Shown here piece by piece: positions 22,291 to 32,490 of a DNA stretch of 62,000 nt. Both the position numbers and the translations under genes were made by a program. The notes below the pieces were generated by a model, which was not told where the DNA came from, did no database searches, and saw nothing but the letters and a program-made list of their open reading frames with translations. Within the stretch, counting starts at the first letter, position 1; each line of letters starts with the position of its first letter. This DNA comes from Symbiodinium natans (lineage: Eukaryota > Sar > Dinophyceae > Suessiales > Symbiodiniaceae), in contig CAJNDS010002609.1 of assembly GCA_905221605.1 (NCBI GenBank), forward strand, positions 197,501-259,500, in the 5' to 3' direction.

Positions 22291-22911
22291 CTCCACCGCT
22301 ACGTAAACGCGCGCGGAGGACGCCCTGGCCGCATCGGTATTTGCAGTGTTTTCGGTGCTTTGCACACAGAAACCACACGCCTGTCGCGTTTTTCGCCACT
22401 CAGCGGGCTTGCCCAGAGCATCCATGGCCGCACGATGATTACGTACATGTGACCACTGCGTGCGATTGGCCAGAGCATCCATGGCCGCACGATGATTACA
22501 TACATGTGACCACTGCGTGTGATTGGCCAGAGCATCCATGGCCGCACGATGATTACGTACATGTCGCCACTGCGTGGGATTGGCCAGAGCATCCATGGCC
22601 GCACGATGATTACGTACATGCTCTGAGAAAAAGAGCTCTTGCCCCACCCCCACTACCACACACAATGGCCCTCTAGCCACGAGCTAAAAGGCATAGAGCC
22701 CACAAACCTCGGTTCATGACCGCCCTAACGTCGCCCAAACCTAGGCCCCAGCGCAATTTAGTCAATTTTTCCTTGGATGTCGGTCCGATCTACTGTAGCC
22801 ATGCAAATAAACTCAGACCTTCGAAATACTGCCCCTGCCACGTAATTTGCCCTTCCCAGCTGCACAGGGTTCTCTTCGGCGCGCGTTTACGTAGTGGCGG
22901 AACGTTAGAGG
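22283..22911 (+). mobile_element. MITE/introner-like element with TIRs and 8-bp target-site duplication
   Basis: GTTAGAGG occurs at 22283-22290 and again at 22904-22911. Between them the ends are inverted repeats: the left end contains CTACGTAAACGCGCGC and the right end its reverse complement, with matching CC-CC bases outside and GA-GA bases inside, about 30 bp in all at roughly 80% identity. No transposase frame is present, so it is non-autonomous. The element contains a 57-bp tandem array. If spliced with a GC donor at 22290-22291 and the AG at 22909-22910, exactly one copy of the duplication remains and the reading frame stays open into the TrkA-N exon. This is how introner elements described from dinoflagellates create introns. 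Confidence 0.8.
22413..22620. repeat. 57-bp tandem repeat, four copies
   Basis: Copies start at 22413, 22470, 22527 and 22584. Each begins CCAGAGCATCCATGGCCGCA and carries GATTACGTACATG. The last copy is truncated after GTACATG. The copies differ by only a few bases, so the expansion is recent. The array lies wholly inside the mobile element. Confidence 0.95.
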
Positions 22912-23175
22912 AAGAGCGCGACAGCTGAGACTGTCTGAGATTGAATTCCGCCCATGGAATGCTCGAGGCTACAACATGATTGGGCGCACAGTCTGCAACT
23001 TGCTTGATCAAGAGGGCGAGGCCGAATGTTCAGTTTTCCTGATCCTGCTGCTGTATGTGAAGATATATGTATGGGTTTGAGATGGTCGGAGGTTCGGTAT
23101 CTGCTGCCAGGCACAATACATCGTCTTCGAGGATGATGCTGCCGTTGCGACAGAGGTTGGGCATGAGATGGACAG
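22912..23175 (+). CDS. KEA: TrkA-N (RCK) domain exons of the antiporter
   Basis: TrkA-N/RCK domains bind NAD(H) or nucleotides and gate K+ transporters; they follow the membrane domain in many KEA/Kef proteins. About 22970-23020 encodes GYNMIGRTVCNLLDQEGE, the GxGxxG-type loop region of the fold. A 90-nt GC-AG intron (23021-23110) follows. From 23111 the frame continues AQYIVFEDDAAVATEVGHEM, the second strand with the acidic residue that contacts the ribose. Joined, GEAQYIVFEDD keeps phase. The rest of the TrkA domain was not located; the frame after about 23170 loses resemblance. The third position of the loop is Asn-Met instead of the usual Gly-Arg. Confidence 0.65.
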
Positions 23176-24440
23176 CTCTAAGAGCGCCTTAAGAGGATAT
23201 CTGCCCGGAAGGCCCTTCCCAAGGGGCCATGTTCCTCTCCTAGCACTGGCACCCCTTTGCTTTATGATTGCCTTCCCCTTGCAATTTGCAAAGCATGGCC
23301 CAAGCTTGGCTCAAGTTCCGACTGCATCATGCTTGTGCTCGCATCTCATGATAGGCTAGAATCACAGGCGCCTGTAAAGGCAATTGAAAGGCATATGATG
23401 TGGTGAAGTGATAGGCTGACATGGCCGACATATCGCAGCGTGGGCAGTGCAGAGCTATGCAGAGCTGTTGCGCATGGTCTTTTTGTTGTGACTTTGTGGT
23501 TCGTCCTTGCGCTGCGACACGTGTCTTTCACACAGACGCTGCCCATGTGCTGCCGATGTGAGAGCTTCTGAGCATGGCAAGCATTCCTTTGCTGCAGCCC
23601 CCAGGGTTGAGAGGAGCAGTGCGTTGCCCGCTGGATTTGACGGAAGACCACTGGGAACATTTCGGCCTGACTTTGTCTTGCTCCCATTCCTGACACATTC
23701 GTGACATGACGTCGCCACTGTATGCAAGCTGCTAATGAATGGCTGCTAACTGGAGTGGAATCGGGGGACAAAGAGCATGGCACACAGAGCAAAAATGAAG
23801 AACAAAAAAAAGATGCACGGCATCCCCAAGGGCAAAGCACGCTAAGCACACATGACAGGCTTCTGATAGGACCTGATATGGGAGTGCGGGCTCGTTGGTT
23901 AAAAGGGTTTAACACCAAGCGCTTATAAATGGCATGGCCAGCGCGTCTCCTAGCTTCGGCCTTGGTGGGACTTGGCACGGCAGGGCAGGAGGCCGATGGA
24001 ACCTTGAACTTGGCGCTGCAAGACTTGCAAGACCTCATTGATCTCACCATATCTCACCATATCTCACCATATGACATTGCTTTCGGACTCTTCGATTCGT
24101 CTGAATCCTTTTCGTTCCTGCGGTCTCTTCGGTTTTCTTCATGAGCATCTTGGAGGTGCCTGCGCTGCTCTGTGCCAACGCGAGGGGCTCACTGCAGTTG
24201 GTGAGCTGTTTCCGGTCCCAACATCCCAACAGTTCATTCCAGCAGTACTGTGTCAAGAAGCACATGGTGGTCACTCTCACCTGGTAGAGGTTCGCTTCTC
24301 TCTTTGTGTCAGGTCACGCAGTCTCGCTTTGATCCTGATTGCCTGCCTCCGGGAGTTCGAGAGTATTCCGATGTAGGGCAGGTGGGTAAGGACATCGCGG
24401 CCCCTTCACCTCTAGAGACTCTAGATTCTAGATAAGTTGA
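23176..24440 (+). other. No confident gene; candidate antiporter tail
   Basis: Short frames such as 23929-24040 (ALVGLGTAGQEADGTLNLAL) and 24130-24190 (SILEVPALLCANARGSLQLV) are mildly coding-like but match nothing I recognise. Three copies of ATCTCACCAT occur at 24041-24070. A TCTAGATTCTAGA palindrome near 24420 recurs near 32325. Confidence 0.25.
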
Positions 24441-24463
24441 AATATTCGATACGCGGGCACCAC

Positions 24464-24616
24464 ATGCAGGACCCGCCGTACGTTTACCTCCAGTGGATGT
24501 TGGCTGAGACATGTGGAATTCACATGGCCGAATTCAAGACACAGTTCGCTACACTTCCGCAGGTGTTGTCGAGAGGACTCTTGCTTGGGCTTGCCTTGTG
24601 GATCCTTGTGGAGTAG
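24464..24616 (+). CDS. Exon of an unidentified membrane protein
   Basis: The open frame PYVYLQWMLAETCGIHMAEF continues through QFATLPQVLSRGLLLGLALW to a TAG at 24614-24616. Composition and the hydrophobic end suggest a coding exon of a membrane protein. No family is assigned. The frame may start at a splice acceptor before the ATG. Confidence 0.45.
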   Translation: MQDPPYVYLQWMLAETCGIHMAEFKTQFATLPQVLSRGLLLGLALWILVE

Positions 24617-24639
24617 GATTGGAGCAGCAAGTGCCCCCT

Positions 24640-24860
24640 TGGCGGCCTCAGGAATGAAGAGCGTGTTCCTTAACTTCTTCGCCCACACCTCAGAAGGAGG
24701 AATGTTTCAAACTGCCACAACATGTGCAAAGGCACCACAACAGGCAACTTCAGACACAACAAGCTGGGTCTTCGTGTACGGACCTGTGCAGATCGCACGG
24801 AACCTCGCAATGCTTAAACAGCGGCTTCATTTCGGAGGCTGTCGCTTTGGCCCACGGACC

Positions 24861-24896
<36 letters not shown>

Positions 24897-25690
24897 TTTT
24901 GTACGTGGTACCGACAGGACAGGGGTGGGCAGGCCACCCGGCCAGCCATTATGCTATTCTTCAATGGTAGTATCACCCGTCTGATGGGTTTCCTCGTTTA
25001 CGGTCCAGGTGCCGGGCTTTTCGCAACCGAAGGACAGGCTCTTCTGATCCGAGCGACCTTGAGAAGCCCGCAAAGGAAACGAAAGCCACCATATGCAAGT
25101 ATTGAAAAGTTGCCTGACATGCAACGTGTTTACAAGGAAGCGTGCAGAACACACAATGTGGAGTTACTTCTTGGCAAGAGCGCTTGCATGGGTGAGCGTG
25201 TGAGTCGAACACTGGCAAGAAATGTCTCGGCCGTGACTCTTTTCACAACACTATCCCTTTCCCTTCCGCTTCTCTCTCTCTCTCTCTCTCCCTGTCTCTG
25301 TCCGAGGTCTATGTGATTGGGAACTTCTTGGCCGTTGGGGTCGCCAGCTTACGTCGCAACGGGTCCCTCATCAGATGGGCTGAGAATGCTGAGCCAGCAG
25401 AGGCTATGAGCATTTTCTACATCGCCCCCCAAGGGCGGCGTTGCTGGGGGCTCTTTCGGGTGGGCTCCATGGGCTACAAGAGACTTGTTGGTCCCTTGAC
25501 TTCAGAGCAGCTTCAAAACGTGATTGACTATATTACTATTGAGAGATTGAGGTCTTGTTATCTGGAACGAAGAACCAGTCAGAAGGCTGACTTTCGTAAG
25601 CGTGTCTTCATGCACTGCGTAAGTCATCATAAAGGTTCTACTATCGTTACAGCTCGCAGTATGGCTCAGACAGCAACGAGGCCTTAGGTC
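24640..25690 (+). CDS. Further exons of an unidentified protein
   Basis: Three coding-like pieces lie in different phases: about 24660-24830 (FFAHTSEGGMFQTATTCAKA), about 25095-25235 (YASIEKLPDMQRVYKEACRT, continuing HNVELLLGKSACMGERVSRT), and about 25305-25590 (VIGNFLAVGVASLRRNGSLI, SIFYIAPQGRRCWGLFRVGS, LTSEQLQNVIDYITIERLRS). The last is long and convincing in composition. I do not recognise the family. A TA dinucleotide tract at 24864-24892 and a CT run at about 25276 lie in probable introns. Confidence 0.4.
24864..24892. repeat. TA dinucleotide tract
   Basis: Fourteen TA repeats between two candidate exons. Confidence 0.95.
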
Positions 25691-25728
25691 TGCGGCAGGC
25701 GAAGACTGTCAATGTCATGTAGCGACTG

Positions 25729-27516
25729 ATGTATGTTCCAGCGCCGCCGCCGCCGGCTAGTGATGATGCTTTACTGCGTGATTTTCTTGCCCCTGCCCAA
25801 GTTCAAGACGATGCTTTGCTGACATCCTTCCTGGGTGTCCCTGGTCCCCCAAACCCGCCGCCGAGTGATGATGTGGCGGTCCTCGACTCCTTCCTTGCAA
25901 GCCGAAATGATGTCCAGGATGATGTTGCGATTGCTGACGTGATGCACGGCCCACCACCGCCTCCAAACCCCAGTCCCCCACCCTGGCCAGCGTTGCCAGC
26001 CACAATGCAAACATTACCTCCTGACCTTTTAACTCCCAGAGTATTGGCTCCATCACTCCGGCAAAGACGCCAGGATGAGTCATCTCGTCACCTCCGGTCG
26101 CGCAGCTATCCCACGCTCTTCGTCGTGCAGGAAGAAGCGGCCGACACAGCTAGAACTGAGGACGACATTTTGCTGAAGGCCATCTTGGACGATGCTTTGG
26201 ACCCGATTCCTGGGCAGTATGCTGGGCCCTGCAAAACATCACCCAGTATAGTTGGACATCCCGGACATCCCCCCACTCCTCACAGGGTCCAAGAATCTCG
26301 TGACGACGTGGCTTTGGCACGCATCCTGGCATCTCCCAGGCAAAAGTCAGGTCCGAAGAGCGGGGCCTTGACTAGGCTACTGCAAAGCATCGACAGGACA
26401 GGGCGCACGGCCTCGGACGACGATGCCTTGCTCAGTGCACTCGGTTGGTCCTCAGCACGGACGTCTTCAAGAGCCCGCCGTGACGACTTGAGTCATGTTT
26501 TGGAGTCTTTAACTCCTTCAAACAAAGATGACAGGGCTCTAGCCAAGGCGCTGGGCCAACCTCCACCTGCCCCCAAGCTTCCCCGCTCGATACTGCTCTC
26601 AATTGTGGCTGACATGATAAGTCAGAGGATCGCCAAGAGCAAGGCGGCGCATGCAGAAGTTTTTGCCGGAGGGAGAGGACGCGGCGCGCGGCTTGACCAG
26701 CTCTGTCGACCAGTTGGCCTGACACTGGCAAACGACGGATCAGTGATGGTCGCAGATTGCGGCAACTGCCGTGTGCTCAAGTTCTCAGGACCTGCAACGG
26801 TGTCGGCGGTTTTAGGTGGTACTGGTACACATGCATGGTTCAGCCCCATCGACGTGACCTTTTCAGAAGCAGGCACAGGAGCCGTACTCGTGACGGCTGG
26901 CAGTGGAGTGCACCTGGGGACCTTCCAAGATCAAAGTCTGACATTAATCGCAGATGACTGTCTGCCTTCAGGATTGGCCTTGCAACATGACGGAAGTCTG
27001 CTTTTTGCAGATGCATATGACCACTGCGTTGTTCAGTGCGTTTGGAAAGGTGGAGCTCTTCGCAGGATTGTAGCCGGTGCAGCGTCTGGTCAAGCGGCTG
27101 TCGGGCAGGATTTGACTCGACTACACCGTCCGTTTGGCATCGCTACACAGGCGGACGGCACCATTTTCATTGCAGACAGTGGGAATCACCGGATCATGAG
27201 ATGGACGCCTGGATCGAGCAGTGGGGAGATAGTCGCCGGTGGTCGGGGCCGTGGGAGAGGACTTCACCAACTCAATTATCCACGAGGCCTTGTCTTGGAT
27301 TTCAACGGGGATCTTCTGGTGGCAGATACTTTCAACCATCGGATTGTTCGTTGGAGACTAGGCGCGACCACGGGTGAGCTCGTCTTCGGAGGCCACGGGC
27401 ATGGGCCGCAACTCGATCAGTTGAACCGACCGACGGCCCTGGAACTGTTGAGATCCACAAGGCAAGTTCTCATTGCGGACTCCGGTAATCATCGAATTCT
27501 GAGTGTTAACTTGTGA
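25729..27516 (+). CDS. NHL-repeat beta-propeller protein with N-terminal DD-x-A-L-L motif array
   Basis: A 595-codon frame with no intron. The C-terminal part (about residue 309 on) is an NHL/six-bladed propeller: blades contain RPVGLTLANDGSVMVADCGN, RPFGIATQADGTIFIADSGN, YPRGLVLDFNGDLLVADTFN and a last blade ending VLIADSGNHRIL, each led by V-F/V-A-GG-x-G-x-G. NHL propellers bind protein or RNA partners. The N-terminal 280 residues are Pro-rich and contain about nine copies of a short motif, D-D-x-A-L-x3-[FIL]-L, at residues about 12, 27, 47, 64, 145, 192, 230, 252 and 267. An in-frame TAG at 25720-25722 precedes the ATG, supporting the start unless the AG of that TAG is a splice acceptor. 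Being intronless among highly split genes suggests a retrocopy or an unusually long exon. Confidence 0.85.
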   Translation: MYVPAPPPPASDDALLRDFLAPAQVQDDALLTSFLGVPGPPNPPPSDDVAVLDSFLASRNDVQDDVAIADVMHGPPPPPNPSPPPWPALPATMQTLPPDLLTPRVLAPSLRQRRQDESSRHLRSRSYPTLFVVQEEAADTARTEDDILLKAILDDALDPIPGQYAGPCKTSPSIVGHPGHPPTPHRVQESRDDVALARILASPRQKSGPKSGALTRLLQSIDRTGRTASDDDALLSALGWSSARTSSRARRDDLSHVLESLTPSNKDDRALAKALGQPPPAPKLPRSILLSIVADMISQRIAKSKAAHAEVFAGGRGRGARLDQLCRPVGLTLANDGSVMVADCGNCRVLKFSGPATVSAVLGGTGTHAWFSPIDVTFSEAGTGAVLVTAGSGVHLGTFQDQSLTLIADDCLPSGLALQHDGSLLFADAYDHCVVQCVWKGGALRRIVAGAASGQAAVGQDLTRLHRPFGIATQADGTIFIADSGNHRIMRWTPGSSSGEIVAGGRGRGRGLHQLNYPRGLVLDFNGDLLVADTFNHRIVRWRLGATTGELVFGGHGHGPQLDQLNRPTALELLRSTRQVLIADSGNHRILSVNL

Positions 27517-29290
27517 CGCTGGTGAAGAACGCTTCACTGATGCTGTCGTGTACACTACGAAGTTTCACTTGCCAGGCGATTGGGGAGACGCGCCACTTGA
27601 AAAGGGCTCGAGTGGCCCGAGTAGGCTGATTTGTGGAGCGCGCGCACTACTGTTTGCAGCCATGCAAGAACCGGTAGCTCAGGACCAATGTATTTTGTAT
27701 TGATGGCCCTGGCAGCGTGGATCGCTGCGGCTCGGCGAGCACGCAAACGCATCGGAGAGCACAGCACTGCGCAGCCCAGCAAGCCCAGACAGCTCGAACT
27801 GCTCACAGTTATTGTAGGGTCAAGAGAGTCAATGGAATGTCAATACAAATTCGTGTTTTGCTCGCTTTCGATACCATTGCTTTCAGGTGGGCCTGGCCTA
27901 TCGTTTTTTCACAGAGCTACATGCCTTCAGACAATTGGTGCACCAGGAGGCGAAGCGAGGCTCTGTGGTGTGCACTACGTCACTACGCTCTGATCACTAC
28001 TGCTGCCCCACTGCGCTTCGCCGCATTTGTTTGCAAACGCTTTGGCAGGCAGCTGGCCACTCCAAAGTGGAGGGAGAGTTCAAGTGCCCAGCCCAAGTGT
28101 CGCCTGTGTCTATGTCTTCGAGCTGCGCTGGGTGACCTACCGACACTGCCTCTCGATCGCATTCCGATTGTTGAATTCATGGACTACATGTTCTGCCTGG
28201 AAGCTTGGTTTCTTACCCCAATGCACAGTTTTTAAAGGCTGGGGGGGGGGGTCCGGCAGTAGGGAGGTGACTGGATCTGTGCGTTTGGTGTTCGAAGCGT
28301 GTGGAAGCCTTGAAACGTTTGCGGTCCGCGCGTATTGATTTGTGAACATTTTTTGTGACTGTTGCCACTTTTTGGTTACTGGTGGAGATTTCTCCAACTT
28401 CCTGTGAAGCAACCAATGGGAGATGCTAAGCGTGAAGTCTTTATACGCCTTTGTCGCTGCATTCGGAAACTACATTGCGCTTGTGCTTGGCCCAGTAACG
28501 CACTCCCATGCCGGACACCGCACTGCACATCAAAGACAGGAAGCTGCAGAACTCGCGCAGCAGCGCAGCGTCAACCGCCACGACTATGACCCTGCTCATG
28601 GCCATGCTGCATAAGAGCCCGGCGACGCGGCGAGCTTGTGCATTGTCGGACGCGATCACGGATTGCGGGCACGACTGCCGTCTTTCTGGGCCCTCATGCG
28701 AGCTTTAATATTAATTTGTCGCCTCGGAAATCTTGTGCAGCCTGCCTCTGTCGCTTTGCTCCCCCACATCATATCTCCATATATCTCAATTCACTTCTTT
28801 CCTGGCATGCCTGCTTTGTCTCGCCCATGGTGTCGACACTGTCGACACACACGTTGTGGTGGCTGGCGTGCAGCTTCGGCCCTCAGAAGCGCTTAATTCT
28901 TATTAAGGCCGCAGAACTGATTAAAGATACTTAAAGACCGCGTTGCTTGAAGCATTGCTGCTTGAAGCTCCACAGCACCGGGCCGTCGTGTCAGCTTAGA
29001 AAAAAGAAAGACACAGAGAGAGAGAGAGAGAGTCCATGCTAGCGGAGTAAATCGGGGGAAGAAGCAGGCTCGATCGTTTCACGCAGCAGGCCAGCACTGT
29101 GTACACCAAACCGGCGAGGGAATCCCAGCATGTCACGTGCTGGGGTCAGCATTCTGGCATACAAGGGTTGTATAGATGGGGAACGGGGGGGACCCTCGCA
29201 CACGCAGCACAAAGTGAGAGCCTTCTGTCAACAGTATCACCTGGATGGACCGCGTGGCTGGGCGCGCCTAGCGCGCGGGGAGGGGGGAAC
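27517..29290 (+). CDS. Weak candidate exons, function unknown
   Basis: Coding-like frames: about 27887-27965 (GLAYRFFTELHAFRQLVHQE), about 28105-28200 (YVFELRWVTYRHCLSIAFRL, possibly a membrane helix) and 28435-28614 (LYAFVAAFGNYIALVLGPVT). Two frames compete at 28.1 kb. No family is assigned. A GA run lies at about 29014-29032. Confidence 0.25.
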
Positions 29291-29306
29291 CCTTCCTCAT
29301 GCCCCG

Positions 29307-29415
29307 TAGAAGAAGAAGAAGAAGAAGAAGAAGAAGAAGAAGAAGAAGAAGAAGAAGAAGAAGAAGAAGAAGAAGAAGAAGAAGAAGAAGAAGAAGAAGA
29401 AGAAGAAGAAGAAGA
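29307..29415. repeat. GAA trinucleotide repeat
   Basis: About 36 GAA units. Poly-Glu, poly-Arg and poly-Ser frames across it are artefacts. Confidence 0.97.
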
Positions 29416-29579
29416 GAGAACAGAAAAGAGTGTCTGCTGTCGTGGGATGCAGAGATCAGCAATCGTTCGCCAACGAAGACGCTGCCTTTTGTGGTGAAAT
29501 CTCCATCCCTCAGATGCCTCTGGGACGTACTTGCTATACTGCTGTATAACTTGTTCTTGACATCCCGGCAACGTGTTGT

Positions 29580-29623
29580 GTATGTGTGTGTGTGTGTGTG
29601 TGCGCGCGCGCGTGTTTGTGTTT

Positions 29624-29700
<77 letters not shown>

Positions 29701-29724
29701 GTGTGTGTGTGTGTGTCGGTCTGT
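29580..29724. repeat. GT/GC tract, about 72-nt poly-T, then GT tract
   Basis: A GT and GC-GC alternating tract runs into a T run (about 29625-29696), then again GT. The symmetric arrangement may reflect slippage at a homopolymer inside a GT microsatellite. Confidence 0.95.
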
Positions 29725-29759
29725 CTGTGTGTGGCCACGAGGCTTTGACATCCTGGTAC

Positions 29760-30230
29760 TTATGACGTTCACAAGCATGGACCTTATAGCTTGCATTTTC
29801 GAGCCACTTGGTGTGAAGAGATGGTGGAAGGCACTCGTCAGCTGCAGGCATTTGTGATTAGCATACTGGCAAGATCAGATGAGGTTTTGCTGGACATGCC
29901 TTATCGCTTGCTTTGCATATTGCAGATGCTTATGTTGCTGCCAAGCTGCAAAGTGTGCAAAGCGCAGCGTCGGCTTCTTAATTTTGTCCCTGTGGCCTGT
30001 GTTCGTCAGGCTTCTGGTGCAAAGGTTGCTGCGGCATATGCGGCTGGATGATCTGCAACTGTTCATCGGCGGTTTGCTGTTTATTGCCGATCGCCTTGCT
30101 CTTCCTCTACATTGTGTCAGGACTAGTAGGCTCGGCCATTAGCCAAAAGCCAGCTTTTTTCTCAAAAACCACAGATCAAGCCATCAGTAAACCTTGAACA
30201 ACCATCTTGAAGCACCTTGCGCCGCGGTTT
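29760..30230 (+). other. Possible exon(s), frame unclear
   Basis: Two + frames compete: 29791-30051 (RQLQAFVISILARSDEVLLD) and 29990-30142 (VRLLVQRLLRHMRLDDLQLF, then GGLLFIADRLALPL). A third has a hydrophobic segment near 30090-30140. One is probably real and may belong to the membrane gene that follows, but I cannot choose. Confidence 0.25.
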
Positions 30231-30276
30231 GCTGCTGAGATTTGTGGAGTGGTGTTTTGGATGTGCCATGTGCAGC

Positions 30277-32490
30277 CCCAGGGGCAACGATCCTCTGCAC
30301 ATTGCTGCTGGCAGCTGCCAGTGGACTGCTTGTCGCCTTTTCTCTCGGCCTCCGCTATGCGCTGGCTGCTCTGACTGGCTGGTTCTGCAAGCCGTTGCCA
30401 CTGGCGTCCTGGGTGGACCAGGTGATGCTGCTGCACCCACTTCCGCCAGGCGAATCGTTCATGCATCATGGCACCGACCAGGATGTCTAACGATGCCTTG
30501 TGATGGCAGGTTCCCCATATTTCACGACAGCCATGGTTGTGCGCGAGCCGATGAACGAAGACGAGCGGATAAACGACCTGAAGCTGCAGGAGGTTGAGCT
30601 GCTGTATCAGTGAAACATCAGCGATGCACTTTTTTGCTTTGGGGGGCTACTGGCTTCTGGGTTTCCTGGCTTGTCGATGCTTTCCGGCTTGATGGCTTCC
30701 AGGCTTCCTGGCTTCTAGGCGCTGCTCTGAGTAGGGCAGTGATAGGGCTGCTGAGCTGCTGTCCTGGAGGCAACGCCGCTTGCCAGCTCCTTCGATGTAG
30801 ACGAGGCTCCGGCGACCTAGTCAGAGTTTAACACAGCAGAGGAGAAACGACAATGAGGGCAGATCGTCGTGACCCGATTCAGCCACGACGAACCGAAACC
30901 TGCAAGCGGGGTCAGCGGCGGGGGACAAGGCCCGCACCACGCCATTAAGGAGCAACATACTGCAAAAGGTGTGGATTCTTGGCGGTGAAACCGCCCAGAA
31001 TCGCATCGTATCTCCCTAAGACTCCGACATCACATGTGGTTAGGGTGTCGGGCCAACTTCTGCCCACGGAACAGCTCGAGGGCTGAGGGGGGGGGGAGGG
31101 GAGGATGGGGGGCCAGCCAGACGATGGAGGGAGACTGGGTCAAAGAGTTACTGGTAGCTTGAGCGCAGAACCTACAGCTTGAGTGTTGGCGGCTTACGAC
31201 GGACATGGGTGATGGACTCGTCTGCATCAGCAAGTGCCTTTCAAGGCACATATGAGTTCTGACTACACAATCTGGGAAAACCACTTGGGAATGCCAATGC
31301 ACATCCTGAACTATGCCTTCCCGGCATGGCCACGGCCTCAGGGTCTCAGTGCAACCCACCGGTTGGCACGTCGAAGTTCGGCTCATGCTCAGGTACACCA
31401 TGACCTTCATCCCATCAGTGCTGATGATTGTGGTGGCAATAAGTTTTCTTCGGAGCAACGAGATCTTGTTCGCAAAGTCCATGGCAGAGTCTGCGCATGG
31501 CTCAGCGTTTGCTTTTTGAAATGTCGGGGTTTGCCTTGATTCCCGAGAGCCGCAAGACCTCGCACAGGACCTGGCCTGGTTGCCAGCTGGCCCGATATCA
31601 ACCTGGCAATACCATTGGGTCGTTCTGCAAGCTGTCTTTGAGGGAGTCACTGACGGCTTCCGTGGAATCTTTGTGGACGTGCCATGGCCGAAAATGGACT
31701 CTGCTAGACGACAGGGAGTCAGGGAGACTTTGTCACTCGGTCTCTTTCAGCGCCAGGTCCCTGTGGCACTTGTCACAGCACCGAAATCGACAGCGAAACA
31801 CGTCTGGGACATTGCAGAGAAGGGTATTGACGTGGTGAACCTCTTCAAAGCAGGTGCTCGGCAAGAAACAAGCCTGCAGACCAAACATGTTTCATGCAGT
31901 GACATCTCCTGTGCAGAAATCTTACAAAAGGCAGGTCTTGCTATTCAATCACCCATGCAGGTGTTCCTTTTGTTGCGTTCGTTCGCCTGGTGCGCTTTGC
32001 ATGAAATCTTGCTTCGCACGGGCGACAAGCATTCGTAGCAATCAGGGCACAATATTGGCAACTGAGACCGGCGGGAGTCGCCAACAGAGCCTCTGGACGA
32101 CGGGCAGTTTAAGGGCAACTTTGATGACTTCGAGTCAACCGTGGTGCTCCTCCGGTTGGTCTTGACCATGCTCTTCGGCTGTCTCCGTCTCACAGCCATC
32201 ATTGCCCGGACACCGGATGAGTCGGATAGTCAAGAGGATGAGGGTGACGAGGAGGAGGACGAGGAGCACCCAGATCATCCCATACCTGTTCATCAGGGTC
32301 GCACTCGAATTCTCCCAGAATTTCTAGATTCTAGACTGGTCTAGGCTGTGAACTGCGCACACAGGAGTCCAGCGACGAGAATGGAGTGTGCTTGGCATAG
32401 ACAAGTCCGCGAGCGAAGCTGAAGATGCAGTGAGGCTGATGAAGCTGAAACTCCGGCAAGAGATGCTCCTCAGGCTCACAAGTAAGTCTG
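30277..32490 (+). CDS. Unidentified multi-exon polytopic membrane protein
   Basis: Convincing coding pieces in consistent order: about 30277-30420 (ATILCTLLLAAASGLLVAFS, LRYALAALTGWF; two helices), 30510-30611 (YFTTAMVVREPMNEDERIND, DLKLQEVELLYQ), about 31252-31340 (SSDYTIWENHLGMPMHILNY), about 31372-31490 (RLMLRYTMTFIPSVLMIVVA, a helix), about 31590-31850 (WVVLQAVFEGVTDGFRGIFV, ETLSLGLFQRQVPVALVTAP, KHVWDIAEKGIDVVNLFKAG), about 32085-32330 (NFDDFESTVVLLRLVLTMLF, then an acidic Glu/Asp tract) and about 32386-32490 (DKSASEAEDAVRLMKLKLRQ). The pieces alternate hydrophobic and charged segments. I do not recognise the family and cannot show that all belong to one gene. Confidence 0.5.

Noticed and set aside
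22413-22640. 57-bp repeats considered as a CRISPR array or coding repeat
   Set aside because: Copies are directly adjacent without unique spacers and lie inside a TIR element; frames through them are open only by repetition.
23300-23315. TTGGCTCAAG as a relict dinoflagellate spliced leader
   Set aside because: Only ten bases match the leader's 3' end, with no upstream extension and no gene start following; chance is sufficient.
29268-29851. Frames with poly-Lys, poly-Arg, poly-Glu, poly-Phe
   Set aside because: Derived from the GAA repeat and the poly-T tract.
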